A stretch of DNA of 64,000 nucleotides from an uncultured archaeon (GTDB lineage Archaea; Halobacteriota; Methanosarcinia; Methanosarcinales; Methanoperedenaceae): the NCBI GenBank assembly GCA_902386135.1, contig CABMIB010000043.1, positions 1 to 64,000 of the forward strand. The letters run 5' to 3'. Positions 50,026 to 58,665 of the stretch are shown here, piece by piece. Made by a program: the position numbers and the translations under genes. Numbering within the stretch: the first letter of the stretch is position 1; each line of letters starts with the position of its first letter. The notes under the pieces were generated by a model. That model saw only the letters and a program-made list of their open reading frames with translations, was not told the origin of the DNA and ran no database searches.

Positions 50026-51170
50026 ACTGCCGCAGCCGGAACATGGAATGTGACCGCAAGTGCAACAGATGGTATTGATACAGTCTCAAGAACCTGGAAC
50101 TGGACTGTGAATGCCCTGCCGCCGACTACCTATATTCCTCCAAACCCGACCAATCTTCAGAACACCACGGGCAGCTTCTGGGTAAACCATACGTGGCTGG
50201 CTGGAATAGGCAATACCACTGACTCGTATAATGTAAGCGTTAACGGGACTTGGTATAATGGTACAATAAATACATTTAAGAACACAACAACTGTGCCGCA
50301 CGGATGGGTGAACATAACTGTATGGGCTTACAACTCATCCGGCGCTGGTTCTCTCAGCGCAGGAAGCGTAAGCCAGAGTACCCAGGTTCCAAATAATCCA
50401 CCAGCCCAGGCTCAAATAAAAGATAAGAATGTAACCGCGGGCGATTTATTAACCTTCACAGTTTCAGCTACGGATGCTGATAACGATACCATAACCTATG
50501 GAACAAATGCCACAATAGGGACTTTGAACACTACAACAGGAGTATATTCATGGCAAACCACCAGCAGTGATGCCGGTGCATATGTATGGTATTTCAATTC
50601 AAGTGATAACTATGGCGGAGTAGCAAGTGAAACTATAACAGTAACTGTTAATAGTGTGCCTCTATCGATTACATCTTCATCTCCTGTAGCTGATCCCTCT
50701 ACCACGGTCGGTGCATCCCAGATATTTGGAATAACTCTTAATAGAAGTGCAAATGTGACCTGGTATATTAATGGATCTACAGTTCAGACAAATTCAAGCA
50801 CTGTATCTGCAAATTATACCAACTCCACAGCAGGCGTTGGAGTATATAACGTCACTGCGACTGCAAGCGATGGGTTTGAATCCGTGTCCAGAATATGGAA
50901 CTGGACTGTTATCTCGCAGCCTGCGTATAATGTAAGCGGCTACGTGTTCGATAACTATGGTTCAGGACTTGAAGGCGTTCTGGTGCAGAACGGCACCAGT
51001 CAGAATACCACATCAATATCCGGCTATTATTTGATTAACGGTCTCATTAACGGCACTTATAACCTCAGCTACTCTAAAGCAGGGTTTAATACCGGCTATT
51101 TAGAGATTACAATTAACGGTGCGGACAATACCACAGCGAATACAACAATCTATGATACCACACCACCGGC
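45003..51170 (+). repeat. Array of recurrent surface-domain coding units in the octahaem-adhesin gene
   Basis: Six Ig-like units start near 45003, 46125, 47210, 48783, 49862 and 50668. Six cadherin-like units start near 45878, 46960, 47990, 48530, 49610 and 50410. Four carboxypeptidase-regulatory-like units start near 45355, 46440, 47470 and 50928. The first three cycles form a higher-order direct repeat of about 1.1 kb. Such repeats favour unequal recombination and complicate assembly. Confidence 0.8.
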
Positions 51171-52920
51171 AAGCATCAGCAATCTTACAGCAGCTTCTGC
51201 GCCCTCATATATCAACTGGACATGGATAGATCCACCGGAGCCAGACTTTGACCATGTAGAAGTGTACATCGATGACACATTCATGAGAAATATAGCCAAG
51301 GGAATGCAGTTCTATAATGCAAGCTACTTCATGCCCAATTCGACTCACACAATATCAACCCACACCGTGGATACCTATGGCAATGTGAATATCACGTGGG
51401 TTAATAATACAGCCACTACCCCCTCTGCGTATACATATGTGTTCGGTTACCTGAGCACAACAGGTACAGTCACAAACTTCAGCAACGCCCAGAGTGATAG
51501 CGACGGCGGGGCATCAGCCACCTTTTCCGAAGTTCAGGTGGGCGGGGCTAACCAGAGTGATAGAACGATAAACCCAAGTAAAACCATAACCAGCGGCACT
51601 CAGGATAGTATATACAATCCATCTTACTTGGACAATACTGATGGGTTAATTGATAAAACAGTACCTGCCATATCTGCAACTGCCGAAACCGGCTACCTCA
51701 TGAGCACACCGAACACGGGGGTGGGCGGCACAACTTATTGGAATCTCAATGGAACCTCTGGCGGCGTTGCAAACACTACAACAAGAATAACAATCAGTGG
51801 AACTAATAATTTGAGATATATATTCAGACCTGGTATACAAAACAACAAACAATCCGGGACACCAGGAACAGTACCTGTCGGTTACGGGTGGGCTTCAAGC
51901 GCTCCCATTAACAGAGTAACAAGCGCTGGAACCTGGAGCTTCCAGGTAAAGACAAACTACTTGAGTACATCAAATCGGACCGGAACGATACTTGCTTATG
52001 TCTATAAATATAATGCCACTGGCGGCACCAATACGTATCTTTTCAATGTATCAGGTACTGTAAACCATCTCGTCAATAGTACAGTCACAGAGAACATAAC
52101 CAGCGCTATCCAGCCTTCATTTACGTTCAACTCTACCGAGTACCTGAAAGTAGAATACTGGCTGAACGTATCAACTGCTCTAAATAACGCAGTTATAACC
52201 TTTGAAGCCAACTCACCAACGCCATTCGTGGGATACTCTAGGAATAGCTATTCTCTTGACGCCACATACACTTTCACGGAAACGAACTCAAGCGCAACAT
52301 GGCAGAGCATAAGCGTGCAGGACAACTCATACGGGGATGCGCTCGCCAATACCAGCATATTCAATTCCACGAGCGGACAGTGGGAATCAATCCTTACCAG
52401 CGCCTTTAATAGCGATATTACGCCTGCGCAGCATGTAAACGTTATTAAGGGAGCGAACGGCAATGCCAGCAGCTACGATGCAGGGTCGGGTCAGATAAGG
52501 CTCAGGTACAACTGGACAGGCGCTTTATTCAATAACAGCCTTGGTGTTGATCAACTGAATGTTACCGTAGGATACCTGGCTGCACGTCCATACCGCCTTG
52601 ACATTACTACCAATACTACAGATATACCCGATGCCGGTATCCACACGCTCCAGCTAATGTACAACGTTTCAGGTGACAATTTCACTCTGCAAATCTGGAA
52701 CGGATCGGCCTGGAGCAACAGGACCACTCTAAACGATACTTCGCTATCCTACCGCAATATCACTCTTATGCCTGAAGAGTTAATCCCCGAGGGATATTCT
52801 GCGGGCAATGCGGGCAGCATAAACAGATACTATGTGCTCGTCCGCTACCTTGACCTGAATGCAAGTGCAACTTCGCAGGGCAGGCTTTACCTGGATTACC
52901 AGAGGGTTTACAGCGAATAG
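50050..52920 (+). CDS. Giant octahaem-adhesin fusion protein (C-terminal part after the in-frame TAA)
   Basis: The frame of 44095..50025 continues directly after the TAA. Sense codons 50026 onward complete the broken Ig-like domain (TAAAGTWNVTASATDG), followed by one more Fn3-like, cadherin-like, Ig-like and carboxypeptidase-regulatory-like set. A unique C-terminal region from ~51420 (YVFGYLSTTGTVTNFSNAQ) contains beta domains and ends LYLDYQRVYSE without an anchor. The first possible independent start is GTG at 50050, in mid-domain, with no signal peptide and no good ribosome binding site, so separate translation of a secreted product is unlikely. Read through, the whole protein would have 2941 codons before the final stop. 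The intact state of this part suggests the stop is recent, an error, or bypassed. Confidence 0.72.
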   Translation: MTASATDGIDTVSRTWNWTVNALPPTTYIPPNPTNLQNTTGSFWVNHTWLAGIGNTTDSYNVSVNGTWYNGTINTFKNTTTVPHGWVNITVWAYNSSGAGSLSAGSVSQSTQVPNNPPAQAQIKDKNVTAGDLLTFTVSATDADNDTITYGTNATIGTLNTTTGVYSWQTTSSDAGAYVWYFNSSDNYGGVASETITVTVNSVPLSITSSSPVADPSTTVGASQIFGITLNRSANVTWYINGSTVQTNSSTVSANYTNSTAGVGVYNVTATASDGFESVSRIWNWTVISQPAYNVSGYVFDNYGSGLEGVLVQNGTSQNTTSISGYYLINGLINGTYNLSYSKAGFNTGYLEITINGADNTTANTTIYDTTPPASISNLTAASAPSYINWTWIDPPEPDFDHVEVYIDDTFMRNIAKGMQFYNASYFMPNSTHTISTHTVDTYGNVNITWVNNTATTPSAYTYVFGYLSTTGTVTNFSNAQSDSDGGASATFSEVQVGGANQSDRTINPSKTITSGTQDSIYNPSYLDNTDGLIDKTVPAISATAETGYLMSTPNTGVGGTTYWNLNGTSGGVANTTTRITISGTNNLRYIFRPGIQNNKQSGTPGTVPVGYGWASSAPINRVTSAGTWSFQVKTNYLSTSNRTGTILAYVYKYNATGGTNTYLFNVSGTVNHLVNSTVTENITSAIQPSFTFNSTEYLKVEYWLNVSTALNNAVITFEANSPTPFVGYSRNSYSLDATYTFTETNSSATWQSISVQDNSYGDALANTSIFNSTSGQWESILTSAFNSDITPAQHVNVIKGANGNASSYDAGSGQIRLRYNWTGALFNNSLGVDQLNVTVGYLAARPYRLDITTNTTDIPDAGIHTLQLMYNVSGDNFTLQIWNGSAWSNRTTLNDTSLSYRNITLMPEELIPEGYSAGNAGSINRYYVLVRYLDLNASATSQGRLYLDYQRVYSE

Positions 52921-52962
52921 ATTTTAAAACTGACATAAAAGAAAAAGTGAACAAGCAGACAT

Positions 52963-53247
52963 ATGAAAAATGAATCAGGAGATGGAATTTGCAAATGGAC
53001 TGTTCCAGAGAAAACTATTTATAATGTTAGCAACCATATATTTTATAACTATGGTTCAGGACCAGGAGGTGTTCTGGTGCAGAACGATAAAAAACAGAAC
53101 ACCACGATAGCATCTGGCTATTATTTGATAACCGGTCTGCCAGACGGTGTATGTAACGTTAGCTTTTCAAAGGATTCTTATAACAGTTGGGGTCAAAACT
53201 TACCGATTTTAAGCTTCAAAACAGCGCCCCGCAGTGATAAAAAATGA
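52963..53247 (+). CDS. Orphan carboxypeptidase-regulatory-like domain fragment
   Basis: A 94-codon frame whose core (YNVSNHIFYNYGSGPGGVLV, IASGYYLITGLPDGVCNVSF) is a degenerate copy of the repeat domain in the preceding giant protein (YNVSGYVFDNYGSGLEGVLV). It has no signal peptide, and SGYVFDN has decayed to SNHIFYN. The flanks (residues 1-20 and 73-94) match no repeat. The stop overlaps the start of the next membrane-protein gene (ATGA). It is probably a duplication remnant at the end of the adhesin array. Translation for coupling purposes remains possible. No function is inferred. Confidence 0.5.
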   Translation: MKNESGDGICKWTVPEKTIYNVSNHIFYNYGSGPGGVLVQNDKKQNTTIASGYYLITGLPDGVCNVSFSKDSYNSWGQNLPILSFKTAPRSDKK

Positions 53248-54128
53248 AAGATAAAATCGCAGTTTTCAGTTCTATCTTGCTGGGAATAGTAGTAGGACTA
53301 TTCGCAACAGTATCCCTGGTTATAGATGCTTTCATGATCGATAACCTGACAGGTACCCTGATAGACCTTATCATAATGGGTTTCTCTTATATGACAGCAT
53401 GGATCGGTATCCGTCATGCCCTGATGGAGAAGCTCGCCAACGATAAAATGGACAGGGAGTGGGATTACAAGATAGAGCCTATCGCAAAAATGCTTACAGA
53501 TACGGTCGGGCGTATGAATGCGGTGGAAATGCAACTCATGGAAACCAGCCAGAAAGTTGATACTACGCTGGATTACATGACCCAGATGCAGGATATGGAT
53601 GCCACAAAAGTATACATCCTGCCCGGCGTTTCTTTTAAGTTCATAACCAAAGTCCTTGTCCTCATAATCTTCACTTTCTCGGCACTGGTCTATGTTGTTG
53701 AATATCCGCTCAGCATAGTTCATTATTTCATTCTGGTTATCTATTTAGCATGGTGGGCATTATTCACAGCCGAATACAAGCTTTTTGATAATAAGACGGC
53801 ATGGATATGGGCACTGACACCTATCATGACGGTACCGGTCGGAGGTATTATCCTTGACTCTACCCTCGGTGTGAACAACATGGTAGGCATCCTGTTCTTT
53901 TTCATGTTCATTTACGCATATTTATATTATTCATGGGCAGCGTACATGACGGTCGGGTTCAAGCTGATAGATCTCAGTAAAATACGTGATTATATAATCA
54001 GACACTCCGACACTTACCTGGAGCAAAAAAAGGCTGAACGTAAGATTGACAGAAAATGGATCGATGCCGGGATCCTTTTATGTATAGCGCTCGCAGGAGT
54101 TATCGCAGTATGGTTACTTATTACCTGA
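53244..54128 (+). CDS. Polytopic membrane protein with central coiled-coil segment
   Basis: A 294-residue protein. Two helices at the N-terminus (SSILLGIVVGLFATVSLVI; LIDLIIMGFSYMTAWIGI) are followed by a ~80-residue cytosolic helical segment rich in Met, Gln and charged residues (MLTDTVGRMNAVEMQLMETS), probably coiled coil. Four more helices and a last C-terminal helix (GILLCIALAGVIAVWLLI) follow. There are no Cys or haem motifs. It is conserved in neither name nor family that I recognise. Placed after the adhesin array and overlapping the fragment gene, it could be a membrane partner of the surface proteins. Topology is the only firm statement. Confidence 0.8.
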   Translation: MKDKIAVFSSILLGIVVGLFATVSLVIDAFMIDNLTGTLIDLIIMGFSYMTAWIGIRHALMEKLANDKMDREWDYKIEPIAKMLTDTVGRMNAVEMQLMETSQKVDTTLDYMTQMQDMDATKVYILPGVSFKFITKVLVLIIFTFSALVYVVEYPLSIVHYFILVIYLAWWALFTAEYKLFDNKTAWIWALTPIMTVPVGGIILDSTLGVNNMVGILFFFMFIYAYLYYSWAAYMTVGFKLIDLSKIRDYIIRHSDTYLEQKKAERKIDRKWIDAGILLCIALAGVIAVWLLIT

Positions 54129-54160
54129 TGTACACGTTTTAAGTATGTGACCCGACCGGC

Positions 54161-54604
54161 TTATTCCTGCTTTCCCGACTTCACCTTATTTGCAATATCC
54201 TTTCCCAGACGTTTGCACTCCTCAAGATCTTTATCGGTAGGTTGATACTGGATACGCAGTACCGGGTCAATCACGGTCATACCAAGCTGGCGTAATTTTT
54301 CCGCGATCATCACAGGCGCCTCACCGCTCCAGCCGTAAGAGCCGAACGCTGCTCCTATCTTTGCTTTTACCTTTGCTTTTTCAAGGCTTTCGATGAATTT
54401 TTCCATGGGAGGCAGCATCTTATAATAGAAGGTCGATGAGCCAAGCACGATAGCATCTGCTGATTTCAGGTCTTCGATCCTCGCCTCGTGGAAATTCACT
54501 GTCTGGACATCTATGTTCCTTGACGATACACCTTCAGCTATGGAATCAGCCATAGCCTTTGTATTACCCGATGTGCTGAGATACACGATAACTACTTTTG
54601 GCAT
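54161..54604 (-). CDS. Short-chain flavodoxin-like protein
   Basis: A 147-residue protein starting MPKVVIVYLSTSGNTKAMAD. The STSGNT loop (residues 10-15) is the FMN phosphate-binding site. SSTFYYKMLPPMEKF and GSYGWSGEAPVMI provide the two flavin-stacking loops. It matches the flavodoxin domain of FprA-type flavodiiron proteins but lacks the metallo-beta-lactamase part. It is a likely one- or two-electron carrier in the cytoplasm. The ATG at 54604 with GGGG upstream is chosen; the reading frame extends to 54787, but that extension translates a GC-type repeat and is basic, low-complexity sequence. It converges on the membrane-protein gene at 53244..54128. Confidence 0.9.
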   Translation of the reverse strand: MPKVVIVYLSTSGNTKAMADSIAEGVSSRNIDVQTVNFHEARIEDLKSADAIVLGSSTFYYKMLPPMEKFIESLEKAKVKAKIGAAFGSYGWSGEAPVMIAEKLRQLGMTVIDPVLRIQYQPTDKDLEECKRLGKDIANKVKSGKQE

Positions 54605-54737
54605 ATTTTTCCCCTTATCAGATGGTCTAACCTGTACCATCTTTAATAATAATGATAAATGCAATCTCATATAAACATATCGCCTGGCGGTAATTATAGT
54701 TAAGAACCTAATATTTCTAACATAACTTATGAACACT

Positions 54738-54803
54738 TTGCGTTCTTGGCGTTCTTTGCGTTCTTTGCGGTGTGCGATTTCATTCACCGCAGAGGGCGCA
54801 AAG
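54738..54803. repeat. GCGTTCTTTGCG direct repeats and CACCGC hairpin
   Basis: Three to four overlapping copies of TTTGCGTTCT-type units (54738-54769) run into an imperfect hairpin: CTTTGCGTTCTTTGCGGTG (54754-54772) pairs with CACCGCAGAGGGCGCAAAG (54785-54803) around a 12-base loop. Similar CACCGCAGAG/CGCAAAG elements recur between genes of many microbial genomes, and this one is probably a small dispersed repeat. It lies upstream of the flavodoxin gene. Confidence 0.6.
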
Positions 54804-54936
54804 GTCGCAAAGATAAGTTAAATATCGTTGGTTTTTAACTATAATTCATAGTATACAAAATTCACCGCGCGTGCAGGTACAGGCGTCTCTCGAAAACTAT
54901 AATTACAACATCCGACAAAAAAGTTATCGGGATTAG

Positions 54937-55503
54937 ATGAGCATTAAGCTCTTGATAATTTTATTTCTCCTTGCAGCCATCTCAGGATGCATTGCAGGAG
55001 AAAAGAAAGATAATACAAAGGAGGTAGCTATGCAGAACATTTCAAATATCATAATATCAGTAGAGGCTTTCAAGGATGGGGGGAACATTCCTGCAGTATA
55101 TACCTGCGATGGCAGGAATATCTCACCTGCGTTAACATGGAATGGAATACCCGCTGGCACAAAGAGCATCGCGTTGATCATGGATGACCCGGATGCACCG
55201 CGCGGCACGTTCGTACACTGGGTACTGTTCAATATCCCGCCCGATGCGCGGGGATTGCCTGAAGCAGTGCCTAAAAACCAGACGCTGAAAGACGGGAGTC
55301 GCCAGGGCAATACAAGCTACGGCGAGGCGGGGTACGGAGGCCCGTGCCCGCCGCCAGGGAAGCCGCACAGATATTATTTCAAGGTATACGCCCTTGATAC
55401 GAAGCTTGACCTGCCTGCCGGAGCCACAAAGGCAGATGTGGAAAAAGCGATGAACGGGCATATACTGGCAAAGGGCGAGCTCATGGGCAAATACGGGAGA
55501 TAG
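54937..55503 (+). CDS. YbhB/YbcL-type (PEBP) lipoprotein
   Basis: A 188-residue protein with a lipobox (AAISGC, Cys18) after a hydrophobic leader, so probably lipid-anchored outside. The PEBP fold is marked by SPALTWNGIPAGTKSIALIM, DDPDAPRGTFVHW (from residue 83), NTSYGEAGYGGPCPPPGKPH and RYYFKVYALD. Members bind anionic or phospholipid-like ligands; the prokaryotic role is poorly known. ATAATTAC at 54900-54907 and TATC lie upstream; there is no strong ribosome binding site. The gene is monocistronic, and its GC-richer 3' half differs slightly from its neighbours. Confidence 0.92.
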   Translation: MSIKLLIILFLLAAISGCIAGEKKDNTKEVAMQNISNIIISVEAFKDGGNIPAVYTCDGRNISPALTWNGIPAGTKSIALIMDDPDAPRGTFVHWVLFNIPPDARGLPEAVPKNQTLKDGSRQGNTSYGEAGYGGPCPPPGKPHRYYFKVYALDTKLDLPAGATKADVEKAMNGHILAKGELMGKYGR

Positions 55504-55653
55504 AGTACTGCTTAAGATACTGCTTAAAGCAGTTAGAGATGCTCCTTAACCGGGTTTCCTCTAACTTGAAATAAGTGTAAAGCATTCCGAGCAATAATAT
55601 CCAGGGGATTAATTATTAAAAATATGTATTAATTCAGAAGGCAAAATTGCATT

Positions 55654-56871
55654 ATGGGCGTGGGGTTCAAACATATACAAAAACAGCATTTAGCTATTGC
55701 ACTTGCTCTGTTCATCTCATTTATATTGAGGATATATCTCTCGCAGTTTGAGGGACATGCTCTCGATATACTGCACTTCAAAGACTGGAGCCGCGCAGTA
55801 TACTATAATGGGTTTCCGGATTTTTATTCCAGCGTATGGGCCGACTACCCTCCGTTCTACATCTACATTTTGTGGTTCGTGGGTGCTATCTATAAATTAT
55901 TCTTTTCTTACCCTTTCGACATCCATACCGATGTTTTTACGGTTTTAATAAAAAGCCCTGCCAATGTAATGGACATTGCTGTTGCGCTGTTAATATTTTT
56001 AATTGTAAAAAAACACGCAGGTTTTAAATTAGCCTTTCCTGCTATGTTATTCTATGCGTTCAATCCCGCTATCATATACAACTCCGCGGTATGGGGTCAG
56101 GTAGATTCTGTCAATACTTTTTTTATCCTGCTTGCCCTGATGTTCATGGAATCTGAAAAGCCGGAACTGGCCGGAGCCTCGATGGCTGTCGCGATTCTAA
56201 CAAAACCCCAGAGCCTGTTGCTCCTGCCTCTCATAGTTATCTTACTTGTGAAAAGCCAGAAACCTTTCAGGATTGTAAAAGCATCCATGGTATCCGTTGC
56301 CGTATTTATGGCTCTGGCACTGCCATTTTATTTAAAAACATCCCTGTTCCAGCTTATAAAAACCTACGGTACCGCCTATAATGAGTACTCATTTACATCC
56401 CTGAACGCTTTTAATCTCTGGGCATTCCCCGGTTTCTGGAAGCCGGATAGTACGCCCTTCCTGTTATTAAGCTACAGAATATGGGGATATATCTTATTTG
56501 GCGCACTTTTTGCCTATGTGGCGTACCGGACAGCTAAAAACAGGGATAACATGTCAATATACTTTGCTTCAGCCGTCCTGTTCTTCGGGTTTTTCATGCT
56601 TTTTACACGTATACACGAAAGATATCTCTTCCCCATGTTCGCACCGCTTGCTGTAATAATGAGCCTGGACAGGCGCTTTATCGTTGTCTTCTGGATTATG
56701 ACAGCCACATTCCTGTTCAACCTTGGTTATGTACTGGAGTTTTCGCACATGGATATGCCTGTTCCGGACGGTGACCCGTACGTGATGCTTACTTCAGTAA
56801 TAAACATGGGAATATTAATATACACTTTGTACTGTTTTTCAACATCAAAGGAAAAGATAGTTAACACATAA
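55654..56871 (+). CDS. GT-C type membrane glycosyltransferase
   Basis: A 405-residue protein with about ten hydrophobic segments. The first loop holds GHALDILHFKDWSRAVYYNG with an Asp-rich region, and SVWADYPPFYIYILW. NPAIIYNSAVWGQVDSVNT is typical of the ALG6/8 and mannosyltransferase-like GT-C group (YNSAVWGQ.D). Later TRIHERYLFPMFAPLAV carries the HERYLFP motif frequent in this group. It likely uses polyprenyl-phosphate sugar for glycolipid or N-glycan assembly. It is solitary, with AT-rich promoter-like sequence (ATTAATTATTAAAAATATG) about 50 bases upstream and a weak ribosome binding site (AAGGC). Donor sugar cannot be predicted. Confidence 0.88.
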   Translation: MGVGFKHIQKQHLAIALALFISFILRIYLSQFEGHALDILHFKDWSRAVYYNGFPDFYSSVWADYPPFYIYILWFVGAIYKLFFSYPFDIHTDVFTVLIKSPANVMDIAVALLIFLIVKKHAGFKLAFPAMLFYAFNPAIIYNSAVWGQVDSVNTFFILLALMFMESEKPELAGASMAVAILTKPQSLLLLPLIVILLVKSQKPFRIVKASMVSVAVFMALALPFYLKTSLFQLIKTYGTAYNEYSFTSLNAFNLWAFPGFWKPDSTPFLLLSYRIWGYILFGALFAYVAYRTAKNRDNMSIYFASAVLFFGFFMLFTRIHERYLFPMFAPLAVIMSLDRRFIVVFWIMTATFLFNLGYVLEFSHMDMPVPDGDPYVMLTSVINMGILIYTLYCFSTSKEKIVNT

Positions 56872-56952
56872 CGTATATCTCAGGCTCACAATGCTCCAGC
56901 AGAAAAACATGCAGGAGCGAATCTATAAAAACTATTTGTAGGTTTAAAGAAT

Positions 56953-57321
56953 ATGGTAACCATAGGCGCCACGACCCAGTTCCTGACTATAATACTCTCA
57001 ACAGCAGGGATACTCCTTATAGCCAGGATACATACGATGAAATATGGCGTGGACAGCGCTACGCTGAGAGCCAGGGCATTTCTTGATGAGTCTTTCCTGA
57101 GGGATTGCTGGCGGCTGCTTCTTGTAGCATGTACTTTATTCTTATTGCACGCTATTTTTGAGCTAACCGGGCTGCTGGAAGCACCGATGGATGAGAGCAG
57201 CCTGATCGCAGTACTGTTGGATGAGGTAACGGAGCTTGGGATACTGATATGTATTTTCATCCTGGTGTACAAATGGCTCAAACTGGTAAGCCCGCGAAAG
57301 AGCTTTGAGCGAAAAGAGTAA
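56953..57321 (+). CDS. Small membrane protein of unknown function
   Basis: A 122-residue protein with three hydrophobic segments (FLTIILSTAGILLIA; LLLVACTLFLLHAIFELTGL; LGILICIFILVYKWL) and a basic C-terminus (KSFERKE). The acidic loop ESSLIAVLLDEVTEL precedes the last helix. No motif or family is recognised. It is convergent with the tRNA-Leu gene and separated from it by 11 bases. The layout resembles small archaeal membrane proteins next to tRNA genes, without functional meaning. Confidence 0.7.
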   Translation: MVTIGATTQFLTIILSTAGILLIARIHTMKYGVDSATLRARAFLDESFLRDCWRLLLVACTLFLLHAIFELTGLLEAPMDESSLIAVLLDEVTELGILICIFILVYKWLKLVSPRKSFERKE

Positions 57322-57332
57322 GATCTTATGAA

Positions 57333-57417
57333 TGCGGGGGATGGGATTTGAACCCACGAATTCCTGCGAAACAGGACCCTGAATCCTGCGCCTTTGACCG
57401 GACTTGGCAACCCCCGC
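57333..57417 (-). tRNA. tRNA-Leu (anticodon CAG)
   Basis: The 85-base gene folds as a class II tRNA. Acceptor strands are GCGGGGG (57411-57417, reversed) and CCCCCGC, with discriminator A at 57333. The D stem is GCC/GGC and the anticodon stem CAGGA/TCCTG. The loop TTCAGGG has CAG as anticodon (57379-57381). A long variable arm and T arm GTGGG-TTCAAAT-CCCAT complete it. CCA is not encoded. It starts ten bases after the argF stop on the same strand. Confidence 0.95.
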
Positions 57418-57427
57418 AATGGGGTGA

Positions 57428-58336
57428 TCACGATAACAATTTCAGCAGCAGCGCTTTCTGGGCATGCAGCCTGTTCTCCGCCTGGTCGAAAACGGCTGAA
57501 TTTGGTCCATCGACCACTTCTGCCGTTATCTCCTCGCCCCTGTGGGCAGGAAGACAGTGGAGTACCATCACATCATGTTTAGCTTGTTCTAAAAGCTTAC
57601 TGTTAATCTGGTAAGGCTTGAAGTCGCGCAGCCGCTGGTCGTACTCTTCCTCGTCGCCCATGGAAACCCAGACATCAGTATAGAGGATATCCGCATTTTT
57701 TGCAGCCTTCACAGGGTCGTGGATAACACTGACAGTTCCTCCGATATCTCTCGCTTTGTTGACAATTTCGCTGTTCGGCTCATAACCTTCGGGACATGCA
57801 ACTGTTATTTTCATCCCGGTCAGTGCGCATGCAAGTATAGCTGAGTTGCAGACGTTATTTCCATCGCCTATCCATGAGAAATTGAGATTTTTGAGTTTCC
57901 CTTTGTATTCGCGTATCGTGAGCAGGTCGGCAAGGACCTGGCACGGGTGCTCCAGGTCTGAGAGGCCGTTTATAATCGGCACTGTTGAATACTTTGAAAG
58001 TCCGGTGAGCGTTTCATGCTTGTACACACGCGCCATGATGGCATGTACATAGCGCGACATGACGCGCGCGGTATCAGCCACTGATTCCCCGCGCCCGAGC
58101 TGGATATCTTTGTAATTCAGGTAAATAGCATGTCCGCCAAGCTCGGTCATCGCGACTTCGAATGAAACCCGTGTGCGCGTGGAGGATTTTTCAAAAATCA
58201 TGGCAAGCGATTTGTTCTTTAACCCTGTGGACGTTTTCCCGCGCGCCCTTTTTTCCTTAAGGTCAGACGCGATGTCAAGTATATCGATGAGTTCTTCATA
58301 CGATAAGTCTGCAAGGGACAATAGATGAGATGGCAA
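57428..58336 (-). CDS. argF: Ornithine carbamoyltransferase
   Basis: A 302-residue enzyme of arginine synthesis that converts ornithine and carbamoyl phosphate to citrulline in the cytoplasm. The carbamoyl-phosphate site SSTRTR lies at residues 51-56, HPCQ at 130-133, the ornithine-site DVWVSMG at 221-227 and HCLP at 260-263, all intact. Length is typical for the trimeric family. The start is TTG at 58336 with GGAG ten bases upstream; family N-termini (HLLSLADLS) support it. An ATG 27 bases further upstream is in another frame. A tRNA-Leu gene follows within ten bases. Confidence 0.97.
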   Translation of the reverse strand: MPSHLLSLADLSYEELIDILDIASDLKEKRARGKTSTGLKNKSLAMIFEKSSTRTRVSFEVAMTELGGHAIYLNYKDIQLGRGESVADTARVMSRYVHAIMARVYKHETLTGLSKYSTVPIINGLSDLEHPCQVLADLLTIREYKGKLKNLNFSWIGDGNNVCNSAILACALTGMKITVACPEGYEPNSEIVNKARDIGGTVSVIHDPVKAAKNADILYTDVWVSMGDEEEYDQRLRDFKPYQINSKLLEQAKHDVMVLHCLPAHRGEEITAEVVDGPNSAVFDQAENRLHAQKALLLKLLS

Positions 58337-58665
58337 AATCAGGATGCTCCATTAATTTATCCTCCAATTGTAGATACATATTTAAATCACTTTTGATAAT
58401 GCCTTAGAACAGGCATCCCGGATATTGTTAAAATCACATTGCCTGAAAGCTCATAAGCTTCTGAACGGCTCCCTGTGATCTCTGTAACAGCTCCCATTCT
58501 TTTTCGCTACATCCTGGAGATACTTCCCATAAAAACTTTACAGCTTACGCCTATAATAATCTGTGTAATCTCAATATGGCGAATACATATGCTTCCGATA
58601 GATAACCTTATGTGAGTCGAAAACGTAATTAGCATGAGTTTATACTCGTACAGGGGGGTAAATCT
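58337..58665. other. Divergent intergenic region between argF and a secreted-protein gene
   Basis: This 329-base gap holds the argF leader (GGAGGATAAATTAATGGAG near 58344-58362, reverse strand), an A/T box TATTTAAATATG around 58375-58387 on that strand, and near its other end TTTATACTCG before the 58666 gene. In between I see no ORF with a ribosome binding site and no strong hairpin. Confidence 0.45.

Noticed and set aside
50050-52920. Independent gene starting at GTG 50050
   Set aside because: The start lies inside an Ig-like domain, without signal peptide or ribosome binding site, and in the same frame as the upstream gene. It is better explained as the continuation past an in-frame TAA.
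52963-53247. Insertion-sequence scar at the end of the adhesin gene
   Set aside because: No transposase, inverted ends or target duplication is seen; the fragment is simply a decayed copy of the neighbouring repeat domain.
54605-54787. N-terminal extension of the flavodoxin-like protein
   Set aside because: The extra 61 codons translate the GCGTTCTTTGCG repeat into a basic low-complexity stretch. The family start MPKVVIVYLSTSGNT at 54604 has a suitable upstream purine tract.
58337-58363. Frameshift at the start of argF (ATG at 58363 in another frame after GGAGG)
   Set aside because: The short frame gives [12 protein letters not shown], unrelated to the family. The TTG at 58336 gives the normal N-terminus HLLSLADLS, so no frameshift is needed.
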